Source: an uncultured Lachnospiraceae bacterium
Lineage (GTDB): Bacteria; Bacillota; Clostridia; Lachnospirales; Lachnospiraceae
Length of the DNA: 64,000 nt
Assembly: GCA_947625015.1 (NCBI GenBank)
Contig: CANQMR010000003.1
Location: 1-64,000, forward strand
Reading direction: 5' to 3'
The notes under the pieces are model-generated. The model made no database searches and was not told the origin of the DNA. It worked only from the letters and a program-made list of their open reading frames with translations. The position numbers and the translations under genes are program-made. Below are positions 1 through 7,523 of this stretch, piece by piece. The stretch's first letter is position 1. Every line of letters starts with the position of its first letter.

Positions 1-75
1 TTTTTGCACTTATATTTTAACACAAGTTGGTATCCTCTTCTCTATTTTATTTTCCTACAAAAACTTTACGCTAGC

Positions 76-1101
76 TTATAAAATCAGCATGGCGTCCCCG
101 AAGGAGAAAAACCTGTACTTTTCCCTTACCGCTTCCTCATATGCCCTCATCATCTGCTCCCTGTCGGAAAATGCCGATACCAGCATAAGCAGCGTGGATT
201 CCGGCAGATGAAAATTAGTTATCAGGCTGTCCACCACCCGAAAGGAATATCCCGGATAGATAAAGATATCCGTAAAGCCGCTTCCGGCATGGACGATTCC
301 CTGTTCATCCGCCACTGACTCTAAGGTTCTGGTGCTCGTGGTGCCGACGGAAACCACCCGGTTTCCCCCTGCCTTCGCCCTGTTAATTTTCTCCGCCTCC
401 GCCTCTTCCACCACATAAAATTCAGAATGCATATGGTGCTCTAAAATATTCTCCACCTTAACGGGACGGAAGGTGCCAAGTCCCACATGCAGGGTGACAT
501 GGGCGATTTCCACCCCTTTTTCCTTCACCTGCGCTAAAAGCTCCTTGGTAAAATGCAGTCCCGCCGTAGGCGCTGCCGCCGAACCGTCATGCTTCGCATA
601 GACTGTCTGGTAACGGTTCCTGTCCTTTAACTGGTGGGTAATATAGGGCGGAAGGGGCATCTGTCCCAGTCTGTCCAGCAGCTCCTCCCAAATTCCTTCA
701 TATTCAAAGCGAATCAGGCGGTTTCCCTCCTCCACAATATCCACCACCTCTCCTGACAGCAGACCGCCGCCAAAGGATATTTTAGCGCCGACTCTCGCCT
801 TTTTTCCCGGCTTTACCAGAGTTTCCCACAGCTTTTCTTCCCTTCTCTTTAAGAGAAGCACTTCAATAGAAGCGCCGGTATCCTCCTTCACGCCCATCAA
901 TCTGGCGGGAATCACCTTCGTATCGTTAATCACCAGGCAATCACCCTGGTTTACATAATCTAATATATTGTAAAAATGCTTATGGGTAATTTCCCCGGTT
1001 TTCCTGTCCACCACCATCAGACGGGAATCACTCCGGTTTTCCAATGGGTCCTGGGCAATCAGTTCTTTCGGTAAATCATAATAAAAATCCGATAATTTCA
1101 T
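76..1101 (-). CDS. queA: S-adenosylmethionine:tRNA ribosyltransferase-isomerase (QueA)
   Basis: This enzyme transfers and isomerises the ribosyl part of SAM onto preQ1 in tRNA, giving epoxyqueuosine in the wobble position; it acts in the cytoplasm. The 341-residue product is full length for the family. It opens with the typical [17 protein letters not shown] segment and carries [19 protein letters not shown] and [13 protein letters not shown], all family hallmarks. An upstream in-frame start exists at 1137, but the ATG at 1101 is preferred because AAGG lies about 9 nt before it and the protein then begins as in homologues. It is followed at its 3' side by only 75 bases of window. The upstream gene on the same strand is a YdcF-like protein 61 nt away. 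Identification is very secure. Confidence 0.96.
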   Translation of the reverse strand: MKLSDFYYDLPKELIAQDPLENRSDSRLMVVDRKTGEITHKHFYNILDYVNQGDCLVINDTKVIPARLMGVKEDTGASIEVLLLKRREEKLWETLVKPGKKARVGAKISFGGGLLSGEVVDIVEEGNRLIRFEYEGIWEELLDRLGQMPLPPYITHQLKDRNRYQTVYAKHDGSAAAPTAGLHFTKELLAQVKEKGVEIAHVTLHVGLGTFRPVKVENILEHHMHSEFYVVEEAEAEKINRAKAGGNRVVSVGTTSTRTLESVADEQGIVHAGSGFTDIFIYPGYSFRVVDSLITNFHLPESTLLMLVSAFSDREQMMRAYEEAVREKYRFFSFGDAMLIL

Positions 1102-1162
1102 TTTTCTCATCCTTATCCTGCAATTCCGCTTCTCCAAGGCAAGGCCGTATCAGTCAGAAGGC

Positions 1163-1912
1163 TCATATCTGCCCGCATATTTTATATTTAAGCACAGCAA
1201 ATGCCTCCCTTACATACTGGTTTGGCGCCGTATACCATTTCGTGGGCGCCCCCAGTCCCTCCACATGGGTAAGTCCCTGCTTTTTTGCCACGCCGACGCC
1301 CCGGTACACATGGAAATAATTTGTCACCAGCACCACGTCAGCTTCGGGACTTTCCATCAGCTCCATACTGAACCGTATATTTTCATCTGTGTTCCGGGAC
1401 TTATGTTCTGTCAGAATCCGGCTTCCGGCAATTCCCCTTGCCTCCAGATAATCTGCCATGACCACTGCCTCCGCCACGTCCTCGCCGGGACCCTTGCCTC
1501 CGGAGACGATAACCAGCGTATCCGGATTCTCTTTCAGGTAAGCGCAGGCCGCATCTAACCTTTTTGCCAGAGCGTAGGTTGGCGTTTTCCCCTTTACCTG
1601 GGCGCCCAGCACCAATACATAATCCGCCCCCGGCGCAGGCTTTGCCGCCCCGCGCCAGATAATCACCGCTTCCACTGCAAAAAATACCATGAGCGCCAGA
1701 CAGGCGGCTGCCCGTACAGTCCGTTTGACTGCCACAGGCACGACAATGCTCTTTTTCTCCGCATACCTTCGCAGCAGGGCTATGCCAATCAGCCCTGCCC
1801 CCGCAATCAGCCAGAACCAGGTAAACAGATTGGTCAAATCCACCACAACCATATACATCACAAAATAAAAGATACATACGGCTCCCGCTGCAATCAGCGC
1901 ATTTGTCAGCAT
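1163..1912 (-). CDS. YdcF/SanA-like DUF218 membrane protein
   Basis: About 249 residues. Three hydrophobic helices fill roughly the first 85 residues, followed by a DUF218 domain with the family pattern YVLVLGAQV, a VIVSGGKG segment and an E-x-x-S-R-N-T-x-E-N stretch. Family members (SanA, YdcF, ElyC) are envelope proteins linked to cell-wall integrity and vancomycin sensitivity in other bacteria; the reaction is not settled. The start at 1912 is chosen because GGAGG stands 8 nt upstream; a longer reading frame from 1957 would add 15 polar residues in front of the first helix. It sits between pheT and queA on the same strand, 90 nt after pheT, so read-through from the pheT operon is possible. 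Confidence 0.85.
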   Translation of the reverse strand: MLTNALIAAGAVCIFYFVMYMVVVDLTNLFTWFWLIAGAGLIGIALLRRYAEKKSIVVPVAVKRTVRAAACLALMVFFAVEAVIIWRGAAKPAPGADYVLVLGAQVKGKTPTYALAKRLDAACAYLKENPDTLVIVSGGKGPGEDVAEAVVMADYLEARGIAGSRILTEHKSRNTDENIRFSMELMESPEADVVLVTNYFHVYRGVGVAKKQGLTHVEGLGAPTKWYTAPNQYVREAFAVLKYKICGQI

Positions 1913-2002
1913 ATGCCCTTCCTCCCGCCCTTTTTCGTTCCGTGTATTCCCATTCATAACCTCACAGGCATACAGCCTGCTACACAGCTTATATTGACCG
2001 GT

Positions 2003-4426
2003 TTACGCCCGGAGCTCGATTCCCATTTCCTTAAGGGCCGACAGCACCTTCTCCACCGCCTTATCGACCTCGGCAGACTCTAAGTTGCGGTCCTTCGCCC
2101 GGAAGATTAATGAAAAGGCTACTGATTTCTTTCCTTCGCCTACCTGCTCCCCTTCATATACATCAAAGAGCTCGCAGCTTTCTAAGATCTTTCCTGCATT
2201 TTTCTGAATGACATGCTCAATCTGTCCCACAAAAAGTCCCTTATCCATAACCATAGACAAATCTCTTGTGCTGGCAGGGAATTTGGCAATGCCCTCATAT
2301 TTCCGGTCAAAGGAGGCCAACATGGTAAGCGTTTCCATATTCAGAACCGCCACATAAGCCTCTGCCTTAATGCCATAGTTGTCGCCTACCTCCGGGTGAA
2401 TCTGTCCAATCAAGCCTAAATTTAACTTGCCCTTCTGGATTCTTGCCTGACGTCCCGGATGCAGATAGGGGATATCGCCTGCGGGCTCACATTCCACGCC
2501 TAAAATACCCAGCTTATCCAAAATCTCCTCGACCACGCCTTTCATGGTAAAGAAGTCTCCCTCTCCGTACATGCCAAGGGTCAACCGCATCTTCTCCTCC
2601 GGAAGCTCTGTCAGGGGCAGGGCCTTTGGCAGATAGATATTTCCAAGCTCATATAATCTGGCGGTTTTATTTCTCCGGTTATAGTTGGTTGCCAGAGAGG
2701 TCAGCATACCGTTTAAGGAAAGGGTACGCATAATGGAAAAATCCTCTCCTAACGGGTTGGAAATCACAATGGCCTCCCGTTCCTTTGCATCCTCCGGCAG
2801 CAAAAGCCGGTCAAATACCTTAGGGCTCTCAAAAGAATATGTCATGCCGCCGGAAAATCCGTTTCGTTCGCAGATTTCCCTTGCCACATCATCGACTCTC
2901 TGGTTAAACGGCTTTTTCCCGACAGTCGCCTCTCCCTTAGGCAGGGAAACCGGAATATTGTCATAGCCGTAAAATCTTGCCACTTCCTCCGCCAAATCCG
3001 CCATACAGCCCAAATCCTGACGGAAAGTCGGAATGGTCAGGGTATTATCCGCCTCGTTATATTTAAGCTCTAACCGCTCAAAATATTTGAGCATATCTTC
3101 CTTTGGTATATCCGTTCCAAGCAGGGCATTGTACCGCTCCGGCTCAAAGGGCAGAACCTTCTGCCCTACCGGCTCCGGATAGACATCCACAACGCCGCCT
3201 ACCACATCACCGCAGCCCATTTCCTCCACTAACTGGCATGCCCTGTTGATTGCCTCGTAAGCGGTGTTAGGGTCTAAGCCCTTGGTAAACTTAAAGGAAG
3301 CATCCGTCTGTAAACCGATTCTCTTTGAGGCAAGGCGGATATTGGTTCCGTCAAAGCAGGCCGCCTCAAACAGCACTGTCTTTACGTCATCCGTAATCAT
3401 AGAATTTTCACCGCCCATGATGCCGGCAATACCAACCTCTTTTTCCCCGTCGCAAATCATCAGCACGCCGGAATCCATCTTCCGTTCCTGTCCGTCTAAA
3501 GTTGTAAAGGTGTCCCCGTCAGCCGCGCGCTTAACCACAATCTCATGCTTTGCAATGGTATCCAAATCATAGGCGTGCATAGGCTGTCCGTACTCCTCCA
3601 TAATGTAATTCGTGATATCCACCAGATTATTAATCGAGCGGATGCCCATAGCCTTTAAGCGGTCCTGCATCCACTTTGGCGACGGACCGATTTTAATATT
3701 CTCTACCACTCTGGCGCAATAACGGGTACACAAATCCGTATCCTCAACCCGCACCTTGATAAAATCATTGACATCCTTATCGTTGGCTTTCACCGTTACC
3801 ACAGGCGGGTAAAAAGGCTTCTGGAAGGTGGCAGCCACCTCTCTTGCCATGCCAATCATGGAAAAGCAGTCTACCCGGTTGGAGGTGATTTCATACTCAA
3901 CCACCGTATCGTCAAGTCCTAACGCCTTCACCGCATCATCACCCGGCTTTACCCCTGACTCCGGCAGGAAAATATAAATGCCGTCCTCCGGCGCCTCCGG
4001 ATAGAAATCTCTGGAAGAACCCAGTTCTTCAATACCGCACATCATTCCATTCGACTCCACGCCCCGGAGCTTTCCCTTCTTAATCTGAATCCCGTTCGGG
4101 TATTCCGTATCATCTCCATGGGCCGCCGCAACCTTACCGCCGTCTAACACTACCGGAACCAAATCTCCGGTATTCACATTTTTTGCACCGGTTACAATCT
4201 GAAGCGTCTCCTTTCCCACATCCACCTGGCACACCACCAGCTTATCCGCATCCGGGTGCTTCTCAATACTCTTAATCTGCCCCACAACAATCTTTTCCAG
4301 ATTCTTATCCTTCTTCTCGTAACCCTCCACGTGAGAGCCCGATAAGGTCATTTTATCTACAAACTCCTGCACATCCACATCTAAATCAGGGACATACGCT
4401 TTAATCCAAGATATTGGTGTATTCAT
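2003..4426 (-). CDS. pheT: Phenylalanyl-tRNA synthetase beta subunit (PheT)
   Basis: The beta subunit forms an alpha2-beta2 enzyme with PheS and charges tRNA-Phe. The 807-residue length is typical. Visible domains are an N-terminal EMAP/OB-type tRNA-binding domain (about residues 40-150, with IEKHPDADKLVVC), the B3/4 editing domain (about 210-385), B5 (about 410-480), the catalytic-like core, and a C-terminal ferredoxin-fold anticodon-binding domain beginning near KFPASTRDLSMVMD. A purine-rich ribosome site (AGGAAAG) precedes the ATG. It is the last clear member of the T-box-controlled operon and is separated from pheS by 268 nt that contain repeated AGGAAA tracts and a large inverted repeat. 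Confidence 0.97.
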   Translation of the reverse strand: MNTPISWIKAYVPDLDVDVQEFVDKMTLSGSHVEGYEKKDKNLEKIVVGQIKSIEKHPDADKLVVCQVDVGKETLQIVTGAKNVNTGDLVPVVLDGGKVAAAHGDDTEYPNGIQIKKGKLRGVESNGMMCGIEELGSSRDFYPEAPEDGIYIFLPESGVKPGDDAVKALGLDDTVVEYEITSNRVDCFSMIGMAREVAATFQKPFYPPVVTVKANDKDVNDFIKVRVEDTDLCTRYCARVVENIKIGPSPKWMQDRLKAMGIRSINNLVDITNYIMEEYGQPMHAYDLDTIAKHEIVVKRAADGDTFTTLDGQERKMDSGVLMICDGEKEVGIAGIMGGENSMITDDVKTVLFEAACFDGTNIRLASKRIGLQTDASFKFTKGLDPNTAYEAINRACQLVEEMGCGDVVGGVVDVYPEPVGQKVLPFEPERYNALLGTDIPKEDMLKYFERLELKYNEADNTLTIPTFRQDLGCMADLAEEVARFYGYDNIPVSLPKGEATVGKKPFNQRVDDVAREICERNGFSGGMTYSFESPKVFDRLLLPEDAKEREAIVISNPLGEDFSIMRTLSLNGMLTSLATNYNRRNKTARLYELGNIYLPKALPLTELPEEKMRLTLGMYGEGDFFTMKGVVEEILDKLGILGVECEPAGDIPYLHPGRQARIQKGKLNLGLIGQIHPEVGDNYGIKAEAYVAVLNMETLTMLASFDRKYEGIAKFPASTRDLSMVMDKGLFVGQIEHVIQKNAGKILESCELFDVYEGEQVGEGKKSVAFSLIFRAKDRNLESAEVDKAVEKVLSALKEMGIELRA

Positions 4427-4437
4427 AACTTCACTTT

Positions 4438-4486
4438 CCTTTCCTATTTCCTGTTTTATATTTCCTGTTTCCTATTTCCTGTTTTT
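4438..4486 (-). repeat. Direct repeats of AAACAGGAAATAGGAA before pheT
   Basis: A 16-base unit occurs at 4441-4456 and again at 4469-4484 (plus strand ttcctatttcctgttt), with a third partial AACAGGAAA between them. In the pheT message this gives several purine-rich AGGAAA tracts just upstream of the start codon. They may be slippage products or multiple ribosome-standby sites; the sequence does not decide. Confidence 0.6.
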
Positions 4487-4533
4487 TATTTCGTAAATAC
4501 CAGCAAAACTCATCATAAACCTGCCGTATTATA

Positions 4534-4663
4534 CGAGCGAAACAAATACCATAAGCAGGTTGTTTTATGCACGCCGGTACTTAGGCGGTGCAAAGCAGCG
4601 CCTTATGTACCGCTGCGTGCATAACCAAGCGCAAGCGTACCTGCGTTGGTATTGTTTCGCTTA
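4534..4663. repeat. Large imperfect inverted repeat between pheS and pheT
   Basis: Nested complementary arms fold most of this stretch into one long hairpin. The outer arm gcgaaacaaatacc (from 4537) pairs with ggtattgtttcgc (4648-4660); gcaggt (4555-4560) pairs with acctgc (4639-4644); ttatgcacgc (4565-4574) pairs perfectly with gcgtgcataa (4615-4624); cggtac pairs with gtaccg; the loop is about 11 nt. It would lie in the pheS-pheT message. It resembles a MITE-like or structured palindromic element, but no transposase, target duplication or second copy is visible in this window. Confidence 0.6.
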
Positions 4664-4694
4664 TATAATATTTATCATTTTAAGAGTTTTACCA

Positions 4695-5714
4695 TCAGAA
4701 CTGGTTCAAAAACCGCACATCATTCTCATAGAGAAGACGCATATCATCAATTTCATACTTTAACAGGGTTACGCGCTCCAAACCGATACCAAAAGCAAAG
4801 CCCTGATATTCCTTAGAATCAATACCGCACATATCCAGCACATTGGGATGTACCATTCCGCAGCCGAGAATCTCAATCCAGCCGCTGCCCTTACACATCC
4901 GGCAGCCCTTTCCGCCGCATTTAAAACATGTTATGTCAACCTCTGCGGAAGGCTCCGTAAAAGGAAAATGGTGCGGTCTGAATTTAACCTTCGTCTTTTC
5001 CCCGAAAAACTCTTTGGCAAACTGCTCCAGCGTTCCCTTTAAATCGGCAAAGGTAATGCCCTTGTCGATTACCAGTCCCTCCAACTGATGAAAGGACGGG
5101 GAGTGGGTGGCGTCTACCTCGTCGGCCCGAAATACCCTTCCCGGAGAAATCATACGAATCGGCAGCTTGCCCTTTTCCATAACTCTGGCCTGTACCGGAG
5201 AAGTCTGGGTTCTGAGAAGAATATCCTTCGTGATATAGAAGGTATCCTGCTCGTCCTTTGCCGGATGATTTTCCGGAATATTTAACAGTTCAAAATTATA
5301 CCGGTCATACTCTACCTCCGGCCCATCAACGACCTCATAGCCCATGCCGATAAATACCCGCTCTAAATCCTCTAAGGCAATCTGGTTCGGATGCCTGTGT
5401 CCCCGCATATTTTTTCTGCCGGGCAGTGTCACATCAATGATTTCCCGTTTCATTTTCTCTGTCCGGAGCAGTCTTGTAATCTTTGTCTTTTCTTCCTCCA
5501 ATTTCTCCTCAATGGCAGCTCTGGCCTCATTGACCATCTGGCCCACCACAGGCCGTTCCTCCGGCGCTACATCCTTCATGGACTTTAACACCGCCGTCAG
5601 TTCGCCCTTTTTCCCCAGTATGGCAACCTTAATGTCATTCAGGCTGTCCAAATCCTTTGCGCTGCTGATTTTCGCCAGCGCGTCTGCTTTAATTGCCTCT
5701 AATTTTTCCTTCAT
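4695..5714 (-). CDS. pheS: Phenylalanyl-tRNA synthetase alpha subunit (PheS)
   Basis: This is the catalytic alpha subunit of phenylalanyl-tRNA synthetase. The 339-residue product has an N-terminal coiled-coil arm, then a class II core: motif 2 near GRVFRADEVDATHSPSFHQL and motif 3 near FAFGIGLERVTLLKYEIDD. A cysteine cluster (CFKCGGKGCRMCKGSGW), usual in Firmicute PheS, precedes the GMVHPNVL segment. The start at 5714 is chosen over 5759 because AAGGAGA lies just upstream and MKEKLEAIK matches family starts. The gene begins 19 nt after the small membrane protein, so the two are almost certainly cotranscribed under the T-box leader. Confidence 0.97.
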   Translation of the reverse strand: MKEKLEAIKADALAKISSAKDLDSLNDIKVAILGKKGELTAVLKSMKDVAPEERPVVGQMVNEARAAIEEKLEEEKTKITRLLRTEKMKREIIDVTLPGRKNMRGHRHPNQIALEDLERVFIGMGYEVVDGPEVEYDRYNFELLNIPENHPAKDEQDTFYITKDILLRTQTSPVQARVMEKGKLPIRMISPGRVFRADEVDATHSPSFHQLEGLVIDKGITFADLKGTLEQFAKEFFGEKTKVKFRPHHFPFTEPSAEVDITCFKCGGKGCRMCKGSGWIEILGCGMVHPNVLDMCGIDSKEYQGFAFGIGLERVTLLKYEIDDMRLLYENDVRFLNQF

Positions 5715-5733
5715 GATATATCTCCTTCTTAAA

Positions 5734-6204
5734 TTATAGATCTTCCTTCTTTGCCCCATAGGTTATGGCGGCATGTATCATCAACAGTATGATAGCTGCA
5801 TTGACAATATAGTTTGCAAAACCTGTATAGGAATGTATTGCCGAATAGGCTGCCAGCGCCTCGGCTCCCATTGTCCTTGCATAAAAAACAAATGTTACAA
5901 CCTGAATCACTGCGAAACACATTGGATACAAAATCAGGGAAATTGCTAATAAAACCAAACTAACCTTCTCTGTTCTCACACCCGGCTCTGAAAGATTTTC
6001 TCCCAGTAATAAACCGACAATCAGCACCAGTACTGCCAAGATAAACATTTCAATAGCATCTGTTACAGGAAAAACCGACTGAACCTGTAAATTCGTTGCA
6101 GTCAGATGAATCAACTGTCGCTGCAGGGAACAAATTCCTATAAACACCAATACATAGATTGCATCAAGCACAAAGGCAATCCTCAGTAAAATCTTTGATT
6201 CCAT
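5734..6204 (-). CDS. Four-helix membrane protein of unknown function in the pheST operon
   Basis: The 156-residue product has about four hydrophobic helices (near residues 7-25, 47-67, 79-106 and 127-148) and a short charged C-terminus. No family was recognised with certainty; it somewhat resembles small DUF2975-like membrane proteins, which is only an impression. AAAGGAGAG stands directly before the ATG. It is the first gene after the T-box terminator and ends 19 nt before pheS, so it should rise when charged tRNA-Phe is scarce. This placement suggests a role linked to phenylalanine supply or simply a passenger; no transport motif is visible. Confidence 0.8.
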   Translation of the reverse strand: MESKILLRIAFVLDAIYVLVFIGICSLQRQLIHLTATNLQVQSVFPVTDAIEMFILAVLVLIVGLLLGENLSEPGVRTEKVSLVLLAISLILYPMCFAVIQVVTFVFYARTMGAEALAAYSAIHSYTGFANYIVNAAIILLMIHAAITYGAKKEDL

Positions 6205-6240
6205 CTTCTCTCCTTTCGCAAAGAAATCACCATATAAATT

Positions 6241-6592
6241 AAAAAACCGCCCCTAAATAGGGACGGAATTACCGCGATACCACCCTGATTCCAGAACCAA
6301 TCCGATATCCGTATATTCTCCGACCTGGTTCTGACACTCATTGATGTTATAACGGACATAACCCGTCAGCGCCTACGCATCCCGGCATACTCTCACTGGC
6401 ATACCGCATGGGACTTAAGCCCTGAAACTCCGGTGTGAAATTCAAATACCCCGTAACCCAAAGGAAGCTTGCAGCCTAAGGCTCCCTCTCTCTGCTGGAA
6501 CCGGATATCCTCTTGCACCATCAACGCCTTATACTCTATATTCGGTTATCTGCCCGGAGACTTAACTTCCGGAGCCAAATAAACCGACAACT
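6241..6592 (-). promoter_or_regulatory. T-box leader, specifier TTC (Phe)
   Basis: The leader senses uncharged tRNA-Phe and switches between a terminator and an antiterminator. The T-box core AGGGTGGTATCGCGG is at 6285-6271, directly followed by a terminator hairpin (ccgtccc/aggggcgg, 6265-6246) and a T-run. The specifier loop reads GAATTTCACACC around 6443-6432, which places TTC at 6439-6437, a phenylalanine codon followed by A, as usual in T-boxes. Downstream are a membrane protein, pheS and pheT. The specifier, core and terminator are all read from sequence; the full stem I fold was not computed. Confidence 0.93.
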
Positions 6593-6597
6593 GTACT

Positions 6598-7515
6598 TTA
6601 TTGTAACATCTTTTTCACTCGTGTCAAGTATCCATTTGCCAGCATGTAGTTAATGACGGCCCCGATAAATATGGAATACATACAAAAATACAGCCAGAGC
6701 ATAATGATTACAATGCCCGCCAATGAGCCATACATAACGGAAATGCTGGGAAAATATTTGATGTAAATCTGTACCCCGCCGGTAACTACCAGCCATGCGA
6801 CAGAAGCGAACGCCGCCCCCGGCATCTGGGAACGAATCCGGTTGCTTAAATTAATCTTTTCCTCTTTCTTCATAGGCAGGCCAAAGCCCCCCGGAAGGAC
6901 GACATAAAGCGCCAAGATAAAAGCATAAAACAAAAGCCAGCCCAAAGCATGCCGGATCAGCAAAAACAACTTTCCCCAGGTGGAGCCCCGCTCAAACACA
7001 CCATGAATATAGATTTTGTAATAATGGCTCACGATGACATAGGCCCACATCACTGCGGCAAAAAGAATGATAAACACAACCGTATAGATCACAGCAAGCA
7101 GCCGGGACTGTATAGGCGTGTACTCCTCTCTTAAATCATACATATTGTTAAGGCCGTCCATCAGCGCCGCAATCCCTTTAGAAGCCGACCACAAAAGGGT
7201 AATGGCAGACAAAGAAATGACCGTCGTTCCCGCCCGGCTATAGAGGTCTTCAATGATATCCCGCACATAGCTGTAAAGGTTGCCGGGAATCACATTCATT
7301 AATACATCCATCACATCCTGTTGGGAAAAAGGCAGATAGGTAGTCACTGCCAGAATCAGGGATACGATGGGCATTACAGACAACAGGATAAAAAATGCCG
7401 CCTGGGCGGAGTAAGCCGCAATATAAGTATCTGTAATCTTCTTTCCAAACCTGTCACAAACTTTTGCAAATAATTTAATTTTATTCAATAACTTATGCTC
7501 CTGCTCTTTTTTCAT
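6598..7515 (-). CDS. YihY/BrkB-family inner membrane protein
   Basis: The 305-residue protein has about six hydrophobic helices and the YihY family features: an early DTYIAAYSAQAAFFILLSVMP segment (here cited in part), the ALMDGLNNMYDLRE region and a helical C-terminus with SLAGIVIIMLWLY. The family was once labelled ribonuclease BN by mistake; its real function is unsettled, and most members are polytopic envelope proteins. It starts 8 nt after the SpoIID-domain gene and is probably cotranscribed with it. Its 3' end contains the promoter of the pheST operon. Confidence 0.85.
   Translation of the reverse strand: MKKEQEHKLLNKIKLFAKVCDRFGKKITDTYIAAYSAQAAFFILLSVMPIVSLILAVTTYLPFSQQDVMDVLMNVIPGNLYSYVRDIIEDLYSRAGTTVISLSAITLLWSASKGIAALMDGLNNMYDLREEYTPIQSRLLAVIYTVVFIILFAAVMWAYVIVSHYYKIYIHGVFERGSTWGKLFLLIRHALGWLLFYAFILALYVVLPGGFGLPMKKEEKINLSNRIRSQMPGAAFASVAWLVVTGGVQIYIKYFPSISVMYGSLAGIVIIMLWLYFCMYSIFIGAVINYMLANGYLTRVKKMLQ
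6600..6627 (-). promoter_or_regulatory. Promoter of the T-box/pheST operon
   Basis: A -35 TTGACA (6627-6622) and a -10 TACAAT (6605-6600) are separated by 16 nt, placing the start near 6592. The promoter lies inside the last codons of the upstream yihY-like gene. Confidence 0.75.
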
Positions 7516-7523
7516 TTTGATTC

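Noticed and set aside
1-75. Left edge before queA
   Set aside because: No frame, terminator or motif that could be supported was seen in these 75 bases.
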